Under the pieces are notes generated by a model. It had not been told where the DNA came from. It saw only the letters and a program-made list of their open reading frames with translations, and ran no database searches. From Mycobacterium sp. 852013-50091_SCH5140682 (GTDB taxonomy: Bacteria > Actinomycetota > Actinomycetes > Mycobacteriales > Mycobacteriaceae), in NCBI RefSeq assembly GCF_001665685.1, contig NZ_LZTB01000062.1, positions 1-58,142 of the forward strand: DNA of 58,142 bases, given 5' to 3'. A program made the position numbers and the translations under genes. Below, in pieces: positions 33,111 to 41,366 of the stretch (the stretch's first letter is position 1; every line of letters begins with the position of its first letter).

Positions 33111-33551
33111 ATGAGTCTTTCGACCTCGGGTCCCGCCCAGACCAGAATCCTGTGCATCGGTTACGCGGTCATCGCAGCCGTCGCCCTGGCCGCCACCTGG
33201 AGCCAGAACGTCGCCTACTTCCACAGCCCGACCGGCCTGTTGACCTTCTGGAGCGACACCAAGGTCAACCCAGCCTCGCGGTCCATCACCGTCGATATCG
33301 TGCTGTTCTTCCTGGCCGCCGCGATATTCATGGTCGGCGAGGCGCGCAAGCACGCCATCCCCTATGTGTGGGCCTACCTGCTGGGCGGCGTCCTCATCGC
33401 GATCAGCGTCACCTTCCCGCTGTTCCTGATTGCGCGTCAGCTACGGGTGGGCCCGTCCGACACCACGCGACTCGGCGCCGTCGACGCGACGATATTGGCC
33501 GTGTTGAGTGTGCTCAGTATCGCCTTCGTAATCTGGGTAGATGTGGCATGA
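33111..33551 (+). CDS. DUF2834 membrane protein
   Basis: The 146-residue protein has four hydrophobic segments (about 14-32, 62-78, 86-104 and 125-142) and matches the DUF2834 family, whose members have YFxxPTGLLTFWxDTxxNPASR. The loop before the second helix shows that pattern (HSPTGLLTFWSDTKVNPASRS). No role is known. It is divergent from ftsK, with 98 bp between them, and precedes the monooxygenase by 48 bp. Confidence 0.8.
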   Translation: MSLSTSGPAQTRILCIGYAVIAAVALAATWSQNVAYFHSPTGLLTFWSDTKVNPASRSITVDIVLFFLAAAIFMVGEARKHAIPYVWAYLLGGVLIAISVTFPLFLIARQLRVGPSDTTRLGAVDATILAVLSVLSIAFVIWVDVA

Positions 33552-33599
33552 GTACGCTGGACAGCTGTCCGGCCATCCTGACCCGAGGAGTATGCACCC

Positions 33600-33914
33600 A
33601 TGCCCGTTGTCGTCGTCGCCACCATGAAGGCCAAGCCCGAGTCCGTCGACGCGGTGCGAGACGCCTGCAAGCAGGCTATCGAGGCGGTACACGACGAGCC
33701 GGGATGTGAGCTGTACTCGCTGCACGAGGCCGACGGCACCTTCGTTTTCGTCGAGCAGTGGGCCGACGCCGACGCACTGAAGGCGCACAGCACTGCCCCC
33801 GCGATCGGAACCTTGTTCGGCGCGATCGGTGAACTGCTCGACGGCGCACCCGACATCAAGATGCTTCAGCCCGTCGTCGCCGGTGATCCAGCCAAGGGTC
33901 AGCTGCGGCCGTAA
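33600..33914 (+). CDS. Antibiotic-biosynthesis-monooxygenase-fold protein (Rv2749-like)
   Basis: The 104-residue ABM-domain protein forms a ferredoxin-like alpha+beta barrel, usually a dimer. Characteristic motifs are VVVVATMKAKPESVDAVRDACKQAI near the start and LHEADGTFVFVEQWADADALKAH near 45. Family members include cofactor-free monooxygenases and haem-degrading enzymes, but many are uncharacterised. Its stop TAA overlaps the start of the broken SDR gene (TAATG), so the two are coupled in one operon. Confidence 0.85.
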   Translation: MPVVVVATMKAKPESVDAVRDACKQAIEAVHDEPGCELYSLHEADGTFVFVEQWADADALKAHSTAPAIGTLFGAIGELLDGAPDIKMLQPVVAGDPAKGQLRP

Positions 33915-34589
33915 TGAGGGCGGACGGTCCCCTGGCCGGAAAGGTCGCGTTCATCACCGGTGCCGCGCGCGGCCAGGGCCGGGCCGAAGCGGTGCGGCTG
34001 GCCGCGGACGGCGCCGACATCATCGCCGTCGACCTGTGCGATCAAATCGCATCGGTCCCCTACCCCTTGGCCACACCGGATGATCTGGCCGCGACCGTCG
34101 AACTCGTCGAGAAGACCGGCGCGCGCAGACGTGAACCTGACCGGTGTGCACAACACCGTCGAGGTGGCGTTCCCGACGATGGTGGAACAGGGCGACGGCG
34201 GTTCGATCGTGCTGATCAGCTCGGCGGCGGGGCTGATGGGTGTGGGCGGCGGCGACCGCGGTTCGATCGGCTACACCGCAGCCAAGCACGGCGTCGTGGG
34301 CTTGATGCGGGCGTACGCCAACTACCTTGCCCCGCACAGCATTCGGGTCAACTCCATCCATCCCACCGGCGTGGACACCCCGATGATCAACAATGAGTTC
34401 ACCCGCCGATGGCTCAAGCACGTCGCCGAGGAGCTGCACGCACCAACGGATTTCGGTAACGCCCTGCCGGTTCAGGTGGTGCAGGTCGAGGACGTCGCCA
34501 ACGCGGTGGCCTGGCTCGTGTCAGACCAGGCCCGTTATGTCACAGGCGTGACACTCCCGGTGGACGCAGGTATCGTCAACAAGCGATGA
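33914..34589 (+). pseudogene. SDR oxidoreductase (mycofactocin-type) broken by internal deletion
   Basis: The first 71 codons (frame of ATG 33914) give an SDR Rossmann start: KVAFITGAARGQGRAEAVRL, then YPLATPDDLAATVELVEKTGAR. The rest of the protein continues in another frame from about 34121 (DVNLTGVHNTVEVAF, SSAAG, the catalytic YTAAK and VTLPVDAGIVNKR). Relative to intact mycofactocin-coupled SDRs of about 270 residues, some 60 residues are missing, including the NAG motif region, and the frame is shifted. The coding sequence therefore cannot produce a working enzyme. Either the gene decayed in this strain, or the assembly lost bases here. Homologue by position: Rv2750. Confidence 0.85.
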
Positions 34590-35458
34590 GCCGCGCAGAT
34601 CCGGTAGCTCAAACCGCCTTCGGCCCAATGGTGTTGGCCGCCACAGAGCAGTACGAGGGCCCACGCAGGCTGGTCGACGACGATCTCGCGGAGTCATTTC
34701 TGCCGACAACCTTGCGCGCCATGACCCGGCTGATGCGCTGGCGCATCCCGCGCGAATGGTCCATCCGCGCCGCGGAACGGTCCCAGCCCGGCCTGTGGGC
34801 GAACCTGTCCTGCCGCAAGCGATTCATCGACGAGTCACTCGACGCCGCGCTGCCCGACATCGACGCCGTGGTGATCCTCGGCGCAGGTATGGACACCCGG
34901 GCCTATCGGCTGGCGCGACACAGTGCGATCCCGGTCTTCGAGGTCGACCTTCCGGTGAACATCGACCGTAAACGCGCCGTCGTGCGCCGGGCGCTCGGCG
35001 CGGTTCCGGATTCGGTGCGGCTGGTACCGGTCGATTTCGAGCACGACGACCTCGCCGCCGAACTCGCTCGGCACGGTCACCGCACATCAGACCGCACGTT
35101 TTTCGTGTGGGAGGGCGTGACGCAGTACCTCACCGAAGGCGGCGTGCGGGCGACGTTCGACTACCTCGCCACGGCCGCACCGGGCAGCCGGTTGGTGTTC
35201 ACCTATGTCCGTGCCGACTTCATCGACGGCACCCACCGCTACGGCGCCGAGTCGCTGTATCGCAGATTCTGCGTCCGTCGCAAGATCTGGCGGTTCGGGC
35301 TGAATCCCGACGACATCGCGCCGTTCATCGAGCCATACGGTTGGCAACTGATGGAGCAGGCGGGCCCGGAGTATCTGATCGAGCACTATGTCAACCCGGC
35401 CGGCCGCGAACTCGGTGCGTCCCAAGTGGAGTGGACGGCATACGCGGTGCGACGGTAA
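34586..35458 (+). CDS. SAM-dependent methyltransferase, LCMT/PPM1 type (Rv2751-like)
   Basis: The 290-residue protein shows the class I SAM site VVILGAGMDTRAYRLA near residue 95 and EVDLPVNIDRKRAVVRRALG near 118, typical of the large mycobacterial LCMT-like methyltransferase family. FFVWEGVTQYLTEGGVRATFDYLA near 173 is the second family motif. ATG 34586 overlaps the broken SDR stop. Substrate unknown. Confidence 0.88.
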   Translation: MSRADPVAQTAFGPMVLAATEQYEGPRRLVDDDLAESFLPTTLRAMTRLMRWRIPREWSIRAAERSQPGLWANLSCRKRFIDESLDAALPDIDAVVILGAGMDTRAYRLARHSAIPVFEVDLPVNIDRKRAVVRRALGAVPDSVRLVPVDFEHDDLAAELARHGHRTSDRTFFVWEGVTQYLTEGGVRATFDYLATAAPGSRLVFTYVRADFIDGTHRYGAESLYRRFCVRRKIWRFGLNPDDIAPFIEPYGWQLMEQAGPEYLIEHYVNPAGRELGASQVEWTAYAVRR

Positions 35459-35512
35459 CCGGCCGCGCTGAGGCCGCCTGGGCCGGCCCCTCACCACCGA
35501 AGGAGATATCGA

Positions 35513-35950
35513 ATGAACACCGCCGCGGCCGTGGCAGTCGCCGTCACCTACTGCTGGATCGGCATGGTGCTGGCAATCTCGTTCCTGGAGGCCCCGCTGA
35601 AGTTCCGCGCGCCGGGCGTCACGCTGCAGATCGGCCTGGGCATCGGTCGACTAGTGTTCCGCGCCCTCAATGCCACCGAAACAGCCTTTGCGGCAATCGT
35701 CGTCGTCACACTCGCGATCAGTCGGCCGTCGGCTGCGATCACCGCTGCGTTCGTCATCGCCATCGCCGCGCTGGCCGTGCAATTGCTGGCCGTGCGGCCC
35801 AAGCTGACGCAGCGTTCCGATGCCGTGTTGGCGGCCAACCCGGGTCAGACGCCGATCGGGCGGTCACGCGTGCACTACGTCTACGTCGCGCTCGAGGCCG
35901 TCAAGGTCGTCGGCCTGCTTATCGGCGGGATCCTGCTGCTAGCAGGCTAG
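35513..35950 (+). CDS. Small integral membrane protein
   Basis: The 145-residue protein has four hydrophobic stretches, at about 3-22, 50-70, 75-93 and 120-143. It carries the FLEAPLKFRAPGVTLQIGLGIGRLVF segment near 25, seen in a family of small actinobacterial membrane proteins. A strong ribosome site AAGGAGATAT precedes ATG 35513. It overlaps the convergent RNase J end by 4 bp. I do not recognise a function. Confidence 0.75.
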   Translation: MNTAAAVAVAVTYCWIGMVLAISFLEAPLKFRAPGVTLQIGLGIGRLVFRALNATETAFAAIVVVTLAISRPSAAITAAFVIAIAALAVQLLAVRPKLTQRSDAVLAANPGQTPIGRSRVHYVYVALEAVKVVGLLIGGILLLAG

Positions 35951-37623
35951 ATCTCGATCACGGTCGGCACGATCATCGGCTGGCGACGATAGGTCTCGCC
36001 CACCCACTTGCCGACCGTGCGCCGCACCGCCTGCGCGATCCTCGTCGGATCGGTGATGTTCTCCGCGGCAAGGCTTTCCAGTTCGCGCTCGACCTTCTGC
36101 GCCACCGATTCCAGCGCCTTGGGGTCCTCGGAGAAGCCGCGCGAATGCAGATGAGCCGGCCCCGCGGGACGCCCGGTGCCACGGTGCACGACAACGGTCA
36201 CCGCGATGAAACCCGATGAGAGAATGAGCCTTTCGCCGAGCGTGGCATCGCCGACATCGCCGGTGATCAATCCGTCGACGAACATCTTGCCGACCGTCAC
36301 GGCTCCGGATATCGATGCCCGGCCCGCGACCAGGTCCACGCTGACGCCGTTCTCGGCGATCACGATGTTCTCCGGCGGCACCCCGGTGCGCGCGGCCAGC
36401 GCTGCGTTGGCCCGCAGATGTCGCCAGGTGCCGTGCACCGGCATGACGTTGCGCGGCCGCACACCGTTGTAGAGAAACAGCAATTCACCCGAATAGGCGT
36501 GCCCGGAAACGTGAACGCGCGCTTGGGCATTCGTCACCACTCTGGCCCCGATCTTGGCCAGCGCGTCGATCACGCCGTAGACGGCCTCCTCGTTGCCAGG
36601 AATCAGCGACGACGACAGGATGATCAGGTCGCCTGCGGTCAACGTGATGCTGCGGTGCTCGCCGCGCGACATCCGCGACAACGCCGCCATCGGCTCGCCC
36701 TGGGTCCCGGTGGTGATCAGCACCACCTTGTGCGCAGGCATCATCTCGGCTGCGGCGATATCGAGGATGTCGGAGTCCTCGACCCGCAGATAGCCGAGTT
36801 CGCGCGCAATCCCCATGTTGCGCACCATCGATCGCCCGACGAACGACACCTTGCGGTCCAGAGCCACCGCGGCGTCGATGATCTGTTGCACGCGGTCGAC
36901 GTTCGACGCGAAGCACGCCACGATCACGCGGCCCTCGGCACCGCGGATCAGCCGGTGCAGCGTCGGGCCCACCTCGCTCTCCGACGGGCTGACACCCGGA
37001 TGCTCGGAATTCGTGGAATCACACAGGAACAGGTCGACACCGGAGTCACCGAGGCGCGACATGCCCGGCAGGTCGGTCGGACGACCATCGAGGGGCATCT
37101 GATCGAGTTTGATGTCACCGGTGTGCAGCACCGTGCCCGCGCCGGTGTGGATGGCGACCGCCAGGCACCCGGGAATCGAATGGTTGACGGCGAAGTACTC
37201 ACATTCGAACACACCGTGCCTACTGCTCTGCCGCTCGGCGACCTCGACGAACACGGGTTTGATCCGGTGCTCGCGGCACTTCTCGCGCACCAGGGCGATG
37301 GTGAACTTCGAGCCCACCACCGGAATGTCGGGCCGCAGTTTGAGCAGGAACGGGATGGCGCCGATGTGGTCTTCGTGCGCATGGGTGATGACGAGCGCCT
37401 CGACATCGTCGAGGCGATGCTCGATGTGCCTCAGGTCGGGCAGGATCAGGTCGACACCCGGCTCGTCATGACCCGGGAACAACACGCCGCAGTCGACGAT
37501 GAGCAGCCGGCCAAGGTGCTCGAAAACCGTCATGTTGCGGCCGATTTCGCTGATACCGCCCAGCGCGGTCACTCGCAGCCCTCCAGGGGCCAGCGGCTCG
37601 GGCGGTGCGAGATCGGTGCTCAA
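35947..37623 (-). CDS. rnj: Ribonuclease J
   Basis: RNase J is a metallo-beta-lactamase/beta-CASP ribonuclease with 5'-3' exo and endo activity in mRNA decay and rRNA maturation. The 558-residue protein has the catalytic HAHEDH motif near residue 84 (VITHAHEDHIGAIPF), GDIKLDQ and the beta-CASP segment, with SGHAYSGEL near 375 and GTWRHL near 400. TTG 37623 is used as start; it is 9 bp downstream of dapA, in the conserved thyX-dapA-rnj operon. Its N-terminal VTALGGISEIGRNMTVFEH fits the family start. Confidence 0.95.
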   Translation of the reverse strand: MSTDLAPPEPLAPGGLRVTALGGISEIGRNMTVFEHLGRLLIVDCGVLFPGHDEPGVDLILPDLRHIEHRLDDVEALVITHAHEDHIGAIPFLLKLRPDIPVVGSKFTIALVREKCREHRIKPVFVEVAERQSSRHGVFECEYFAVNHSIPGCLAVAIHTGAGTVLHTGDIKLDQMPLDGRPTDLPGMSRLGDSGVDLFLCDSTNSEHPGVSPSESEVGPTLHRLIRGAEGRVIVACFASNVDRVQQIIDAAVALDRKVSFVGRSMVRNMGIARELGYLRVEDSDILDIAAAEMMPAHKVVLITTGTQGEPMAALSRMSRGEHRSITLTAGDLIILSSSLIPGNEEAVYGVIDALAKIGARVVTNAQARVHVSGHAYSGELLFLYNGVRPRNVMPVHGTWRHLRANAALAARTGVPPENIVIAENGVSVDLVAGRASISGAVTVGKMFVDGLITGDVGDATLGERLILSSGFIAVTVVVHRGTGRPAGPAHLHSRGFSEDPKALESVAQKVERELESLAAENITDPTRIAQAVRRTVGKWVGETYRRQPMIVPTVIEI

Positions 37624-37632
37624 CGGCCCGCC

Positions 37633-38535
37633 CTACCTGAGCACCGCTGCGGCGCGCATATCGGCGGCCAGCGCCTCGATCTCGTCCGGCGTGGCCGGGA
37701 TCTGCGGCAGCCGCGGTTCACCACAGTCGATGCCCTGCAACCGCAAACCCGCCTTCGACATCGTCACGCCTCCCAGCCGGGACTGCGCGGCGGCCAGCGG
37801 ACCCAGTGAGACATTGATCTTGCGGGCGGTGGCGACGTCACCGGAATTGAACGCGGACAACATATGCCGCAACTGTCCGGCAGCCAGATGCCCCCAGACG
37901 CTGACGAAGCCGACTGCACCCATCGCCAGCCACGGGAGGTTGAGCGAGTCGTCGCCCGAGTAGTACGCCAGGCCCGTCTCGGCGATGATCTGCGCCCCGC
38001 CGGCCAGGTCACCCTTGGCGTCCTTGACGCCGACGATGTTCGGGTGTTCGGCGAGCTTGCGGATGGTGTCCCACTCGATCGGAATCGACGACCGCGGTGG
38101 AATGTCGTAGAGCAGGATCGGCACATCGGTGGCATCGGCGACCGCGGTGAAGTGTGCGAGCAGCCCTGCCTGAGACGGCCGCGAGTAATACGGCGTGACG
38201 ACGAGCAGTCCGTGCGCGCCCGCCTCGGCGCTGGCCTTGGCCAGTCGTACGGTGTGCGCGGTGTCATAGCTGCCGGCCCCCGCGATGATGCGGGCCCGGT
38301 CGCCCACCGCGTCGAGCACGGCACGCAACAGCGCCAGCTTCTCGTCGTCGGTGGTCGTCGGCGACTCGCCGGTGGTGCCCGACAGCACCAGACCGTCGCA
38401 ACCGGCGTCGACCAGGTGCGTGGCCAGCTTGGTTGCGATATCGAAGTCGACCGAGCCGTCGGGCTTGAACGGCGTCACCATTGCGGTCAGCAAGGTGCCC
38501 ATCTGGGCGGTAACGTCAATTCCGCTGGTGCTCAC
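37633..38535 (-). CDS. dapA: 4-hydroxy-tetrahydrodipicolinate synthase DapA
   Basis: DapA condenses pyruvate and aspartate semialdehyde, the first committed step to diaminopimelate and lysine. The 300-residue TIM-barrel protein carries GTTGESPTTTDDEK near residue 53, the YDIPPRS tyrosine region near 144 and the Schiff-base lysine in GVKDAKGD near 171. GTG 38535 starts it. It lies between thyX (23 bp upstream) and rnj (9 bp downstream). dapB is at the other end of the window. Confidence 0.95.
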   Translation of the reverse strand: MSTSGIDVTAQMGTLLTAMVTPFKPDGSVDFDIATKLATHLVDAGCDGLVLSGTTGESPTTTDDEKLALLRAVLDAVGDRARIIAGAGSYDTAHTVRLAKASAEAGAHGLLVVTPYYSRPSQAGLLAHFTAVADATDVPILLYDIPPRSSIPIEWDTIRKLAEHPNIVGVKDAKGDLAGGAQIIAETGLAYYSGDDSLNLPWLAMGAVGFVSVWGHLAAGQLRHMLSAFNSGDVATARKINVSLGPLAAAQSRLGGVTMSKAGLRLQGIDCGEPRLPQIPATPDEIEALAADMRAAAVLR

Positions 38536-38558
38536 GCGCCAAGATTACCCGCTCGCTT

Positions 38559-39311
38559 TCACGCTTCTGTCGCAAGCGGGGAGGTTGCCACCTCCGTGCC
38601 GTCCGCGAGCATCGAGATCTCGAAATCGGCGAACACCGCGGGCGCCACATCGACGAGTTCGCGCAGGCAGGCGATGGCCAGTCGGCGGATCTCCACATCG
38701 GCGTGCTCGCTGGCCCGCATCGCGATGAAATGCCGCCAGGCCCGGTAGTTGCCGGTGACCACGATGCGGGTTTCGGTGGCGTTGGGCAGCACCGCGCGCG
38801 CGGCCTGCCTGGCCTGCTTGCGACGCAGGACCGCATTGGGCTGGTCGGCGAACTTGGCCTCCAGCCGGTTCAGCAGCTCGGTGTAGGCGGCCCGGCTGGC
38901 GTCGGCGGCCGCGGTGAAGATGTCCATCAGCTCCGGGTCGTCCTCCAGCCCGGGCGGGATCACCACCTCCGCGTCGTGTTCGGGCACGTATCGCTGCGAG
39001 AGTTGCGAGTAGGAGAAGTGCCGGTGGCGGACCAATTCGTGGGTGCACGACCGGGAGATGCCCGTGATGTAGAAGGACACCGACGCGTGCTCCAGCACCG
39101 AAAAGTGACCGACGTCGATGATGTGCCCGATGTAGGCCTCGTTGGTAGCGGTCTTCGGGTTGGGTTTCGACCAGCTCTGATAGCAGGCCCGGCCGGCGAA
39201 CTCGGTGAGCGCCTGCCCGCCCTCGGCTTCGGTCTGCCACGGCACGTCTGGGGGTGCCAGGAACTCGGTCTTGGCGATCAGTTGCACGCGCAGCGGGGCG
39301 GTTTCGGCCAC
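38559..39311 (-). CDS. thyX: Flavin-dependent thymidylate synthase ThyX
   Basis: ThyX methylates dUMP with FAD and methylenetetrahydrofolate, without producing dihydrofolate. The 250-residue protein has the ThyX signature RHRHFSYSQLSQRY near residue 95 (RHR-x7-S), and the FAD/substrate residues near GNYRAWRHFIAMR and ELVDVAPAVF. GTG 39311 is the start. The genome also has ThyA (53205-54005), so both thymidylate synthases are present, as in M. tuberculosis. It is the first gene of the thyX-dapA-rnj operon. Confidence 0.95.
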   Translation of the reverse strand: MAETAPLRVQLIAKTEFLAPPDVPWQTEAEGGQALTEFAGRACYQSWSKPNPKTATNEAYIGHIIDVGHFSVLEHASVSFYITGISRSCTHELVRHRHFSYSQLSQRYVPEHDAEVVIPPGLEDDPELMDIFTAAADASRAAYTELLNRLEAKFADQPNAVLRRKQARQAARAVLPNATETRIVVTGNYRAWRHFIAMRASEHADVEIRRLAIACLRELVDVAPAVFADFEISMLADGTEVATSPLATEA

Positions 39312-39380
39312 GCGATCACCCTACTGTCGCCACCTTGCCGCGCTCGTGAGTCCGCGATTCGGGCGTTGCCTCCCCAAGAT

Positions 39381-39408
39381 GTTAGTGACTAACATGTTAC
39401 TGACTAAC
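39381..39408. promoter_or_regulatory. Tandem palindromic operator upstream of the FAD monooxygenase
   Basis: Two 13-bp inverted repeats, GTTAGTGACTAAC (39381-39393) and GTTACTGACTAAC (39396-39408), are separated by AT. Together the 28 bases form a larger near-palindrome centred on AACATGTT. The pair stands 14 bp before the monooxygenase start and is a likely binding site for the TetR regulator encoded as the next gene. Confidence 0.85.
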
Positions 39409-39422
39409 ACCAAGGAGGGGTC

Positions 39423-40736
39423 ATGGATCCAGAGGTCGTGGTGGTGGGCGCGGGCCCGACCGGGTTGGCGCTGGCGTGCGGCCTGCGGTCGGCCGGTGTG
39501 AGTGTCCGGGTGCTCGACAAGGCCGACGGCCCCGCGGTCACGTCGCGGGCGCTCGGCCTGCAGCCGCGCGGCGTCGAGGTGCTCGACCGGCTGGGTGCTC
39601 TCGGCGATCTACCGCAGCGCGGGCTGCCCGTGCGGCGGGTCGACGTCAACGTCGACGGACGGCCACTGGCGAGCTTCCCGGTAGGGCAGCCGACGCGGCT
39701 GCACGGTCCCGCTGCCCTGCTGATCTCGCAGGCCGATATCGAGGGCAATCTCCGGGAGCGACTGTCGGAGCTCGGCGGATCGGTCGAATGGGGCACGCCG
39801 GTCACCGACGTGAGGGCAGCTGCGGATGGCGTGACAGTGACGGCGGGTGGCGAGCAGATCAGCACTGGTTGGGTGGTCGGCGCCGACGGCGCACACAGCG
39901 CGATCCGGAAAGCGATGGGCATCGGCTTCCCCGGCGTACCGCTCATCGAGCGGTTCCTTCTGGCCGATGTTCACGCCGAGCTCGGCTACAGCCGCGAAGG
40001 CGCCACCTCGTGGCTGCGCGGCAGGAAACTGCTCGCGGCGTTTCCGCTGCCCGGCGCCGATCTGTGGCGTGTGATGGCCCCCGCGCCGGAAGACCTGCCG
40101 CAGAACCCCGGCCCGGACGAGATCGTCGGCTATCTCGGCAGCAGGCTTGCCGAGGACACCGGCGGCAGCATCAGCTCGGTTGTGTGGACCTCGGTGTTCC
40201 GCATCCAGCGCCGCCTCGTCGACACCTATCGGCACGGCCGCGTGCTGCTGGCCGGAGACGCCGCCCACATTCACAGCCCGCTCGGCGGGCAGGGCATGAA
40301 CACCGGCGTCGGCGATGCCGAGAACCTGACCTTCAAGCTCGCGATTCCCATGCTGAACAATCCGTGGATGCAGCGTCGCATCACGGACAAGGCCTCCCAG
40401 CTCCAGGTGTCCTACCGCTGCGGCTCGCTCGTCCAACGCTGGCTTCCCGGGCTGCAGCCCGGTGACCGCGTGTCCGATCGCGATCTGCTGCGCACCGACG
40501 GTGCGGCGACGCGGTTGTATGAGGCCCTTGGACCGCAGTGGGCGGTGATCGGGTCAGACGCTCTGGCCGCCGTCGCGCGCGACCGCCTCGGCGACGTGGT
40601 GGCGCTACGGGGGTCGGGCGACTCGATGCTTGTGCGCCCCGACAGCCATCTCGCGTGGAAGGGCTCGACGCCCGAGAGCCTGCACAGCTGGCTGGACACC
40701 GCCCTGGGGCGCCCGGCGCTGGAACGCTCGGCATGA
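39423..40736 (+). CDS. FAD-dependent monooxygenase with probable internal deletion
   Basis: This is an aromatic-ring/polyketide hydroxylase-type flavoprotein. N-terminal VVVVGAGPTGLALACGLRSAGVSVRVLDK is the FAD dinucleotide motif, and the second FAD motif is RVLLAGDAAHIHSPLGGQGMNTGVGDAENLTFKLA near 275. Immediately after this the sequence jumps to IPMLNNPWMQRRITDK. In homologues about 45 residues (the helix with LLDTY-x-x-ERRP) separate these motifs, so an in-frame deletion is probable; length is 437 against about 485-500. It may be inactive. It lies behind a tandem operator and is coupled to the TetR gene (ATGA overlap). Confidence 0.83.
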   Translation: MDPEVVVVGAGPTGLALACGLRSAGVSVRVLDKADGPAVTSRALGLQPRGVEVLDRLGALGDLPQRGLPVRRVDVNVDGRPLASFPVGQPTRLHGPAALLISQADIEGNLRERLSELGGSVEWGTPVTDVRAAADGVTVTAGGEQISTGWVVGADGAHSAIRKAMGIGFPGVPLIERFLLADVHAELGYSREGATSWLRGRKLLAAFPLPGADLWRVMAPAPEDLPQNPGPDEIVGYLGSRLAEDTGGSISSVVWTSVFRIQRRLVDTYRHGRVLLAGDAAHIHSPLGGQGMNTGVGDAENLTFKLAIPMLNNPWMQRRITDKASQLQVSYRCGSLVQRWLPGLQPGDRVSDRDLLRTDGAATRLYEALGPQWAVIGSDALAAVARDRLGDVVALRGSGDSMLVRPDSHLAWKGSTPESLHSWLDTALGRPALERSA

Positions 40737-41308
40737 GTGTCGATTGGCGGACGCGCAAAAAGGCTGCCACCCGGCAGTCCATCCAAGAACACGCGCTGCG
40801 GCTCTTCGTCGAAAAGGGTTATGACGCAACCACGGTCGAGGAGATCGCGGCCGCCTCCGGGGTGTCCCACATGACTTTCTTCCGCTACTTCCCCCGCAAG
40901 GAGGAGGTCGTCGAGTACGACGAGTACGACCCGATGATCGAGCAGCTCATCGCCGAGCAGCCGGCGCAGCTGCCGCCCATCACGGCGATCCATCACGCGC
41001 TGCGCGCAGGCTTGGAGAATGTCCTGGCCACCGACCACGACGCGCTGCTGATCCGCACGCGGCTCATCCTGGACAATCCGGCGCTGCGCGCTCGAAATGT
41101 CATCGCGCAGGACGAGACCCGTGAGCTGTTCGCCCGGGCCCTGGCTCGCCGCGCGGGCCTGCCCGAACCCGATTTGTCCTGCGTCGTGCAGGCCTCCGCA
41201 GCTCTCGCCGCGGTGGCACCCGCATTGACGGCCTGGGCCCACGACGAGGATCGCGATCTGATCGGCTTGGTCGACGGGGCGTTTGCCGCGGTGGCGGCAG
41301 GCGTGTGA
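40733..41308 (+). CDS. TetR-family repressor
   Basis: The 191-residue protein has an N-terminal HTH (RQSIQEHALRLFVEKGYDATTVEEIAAASGVSHMTFFRYFPRKEEVV at about 12-55) and a C-terminal ligand-binding domain. ATG 40733 was taken because it overlaps the monooxygenase stop and gives the standard TetR start. It probably represses its own operon by binding the repeats at 39381-39408; ligand unknown. Confidence 0.9.
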   Translation: MSVDWRTRKKAATRQSIQEHALRLFVEKGYDATTVEEIAAASGVSHMTFFRYFPRKEEVVEYDEYDPMIEQLIAEQPAQLPPITAIHHALRAGLENVLATDHDALLIRTRLILDNPALRARNVIAQDETRELFARALARRAGLPEPDLSCVVQASAALAAVAPALTAWAHDEDRDLIGLVDGAFAAVAAGV

Positions 41309-41366
41309 CACCTTCCTACAATTGGCGGATGCCTGGAGCCGAGTTCGCCGAGCAAGACCGCCGATC

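Noticed and set aside
33914..34396. 160-residue protein beginning at the SDR start
   Set aside because: After residue 71 the sequence is out of frame (REPDRCAQHRRGG) and Arg-rich. It is the upstream half of a broken SDR, not a separate gene.
35495..35515. Ribosome site AAGGAGATAT resembling that of expression vectors
   Set aside because: The flanks are ordinary mycobacterial sequence, so this is a natural strong site and not vector contamination.
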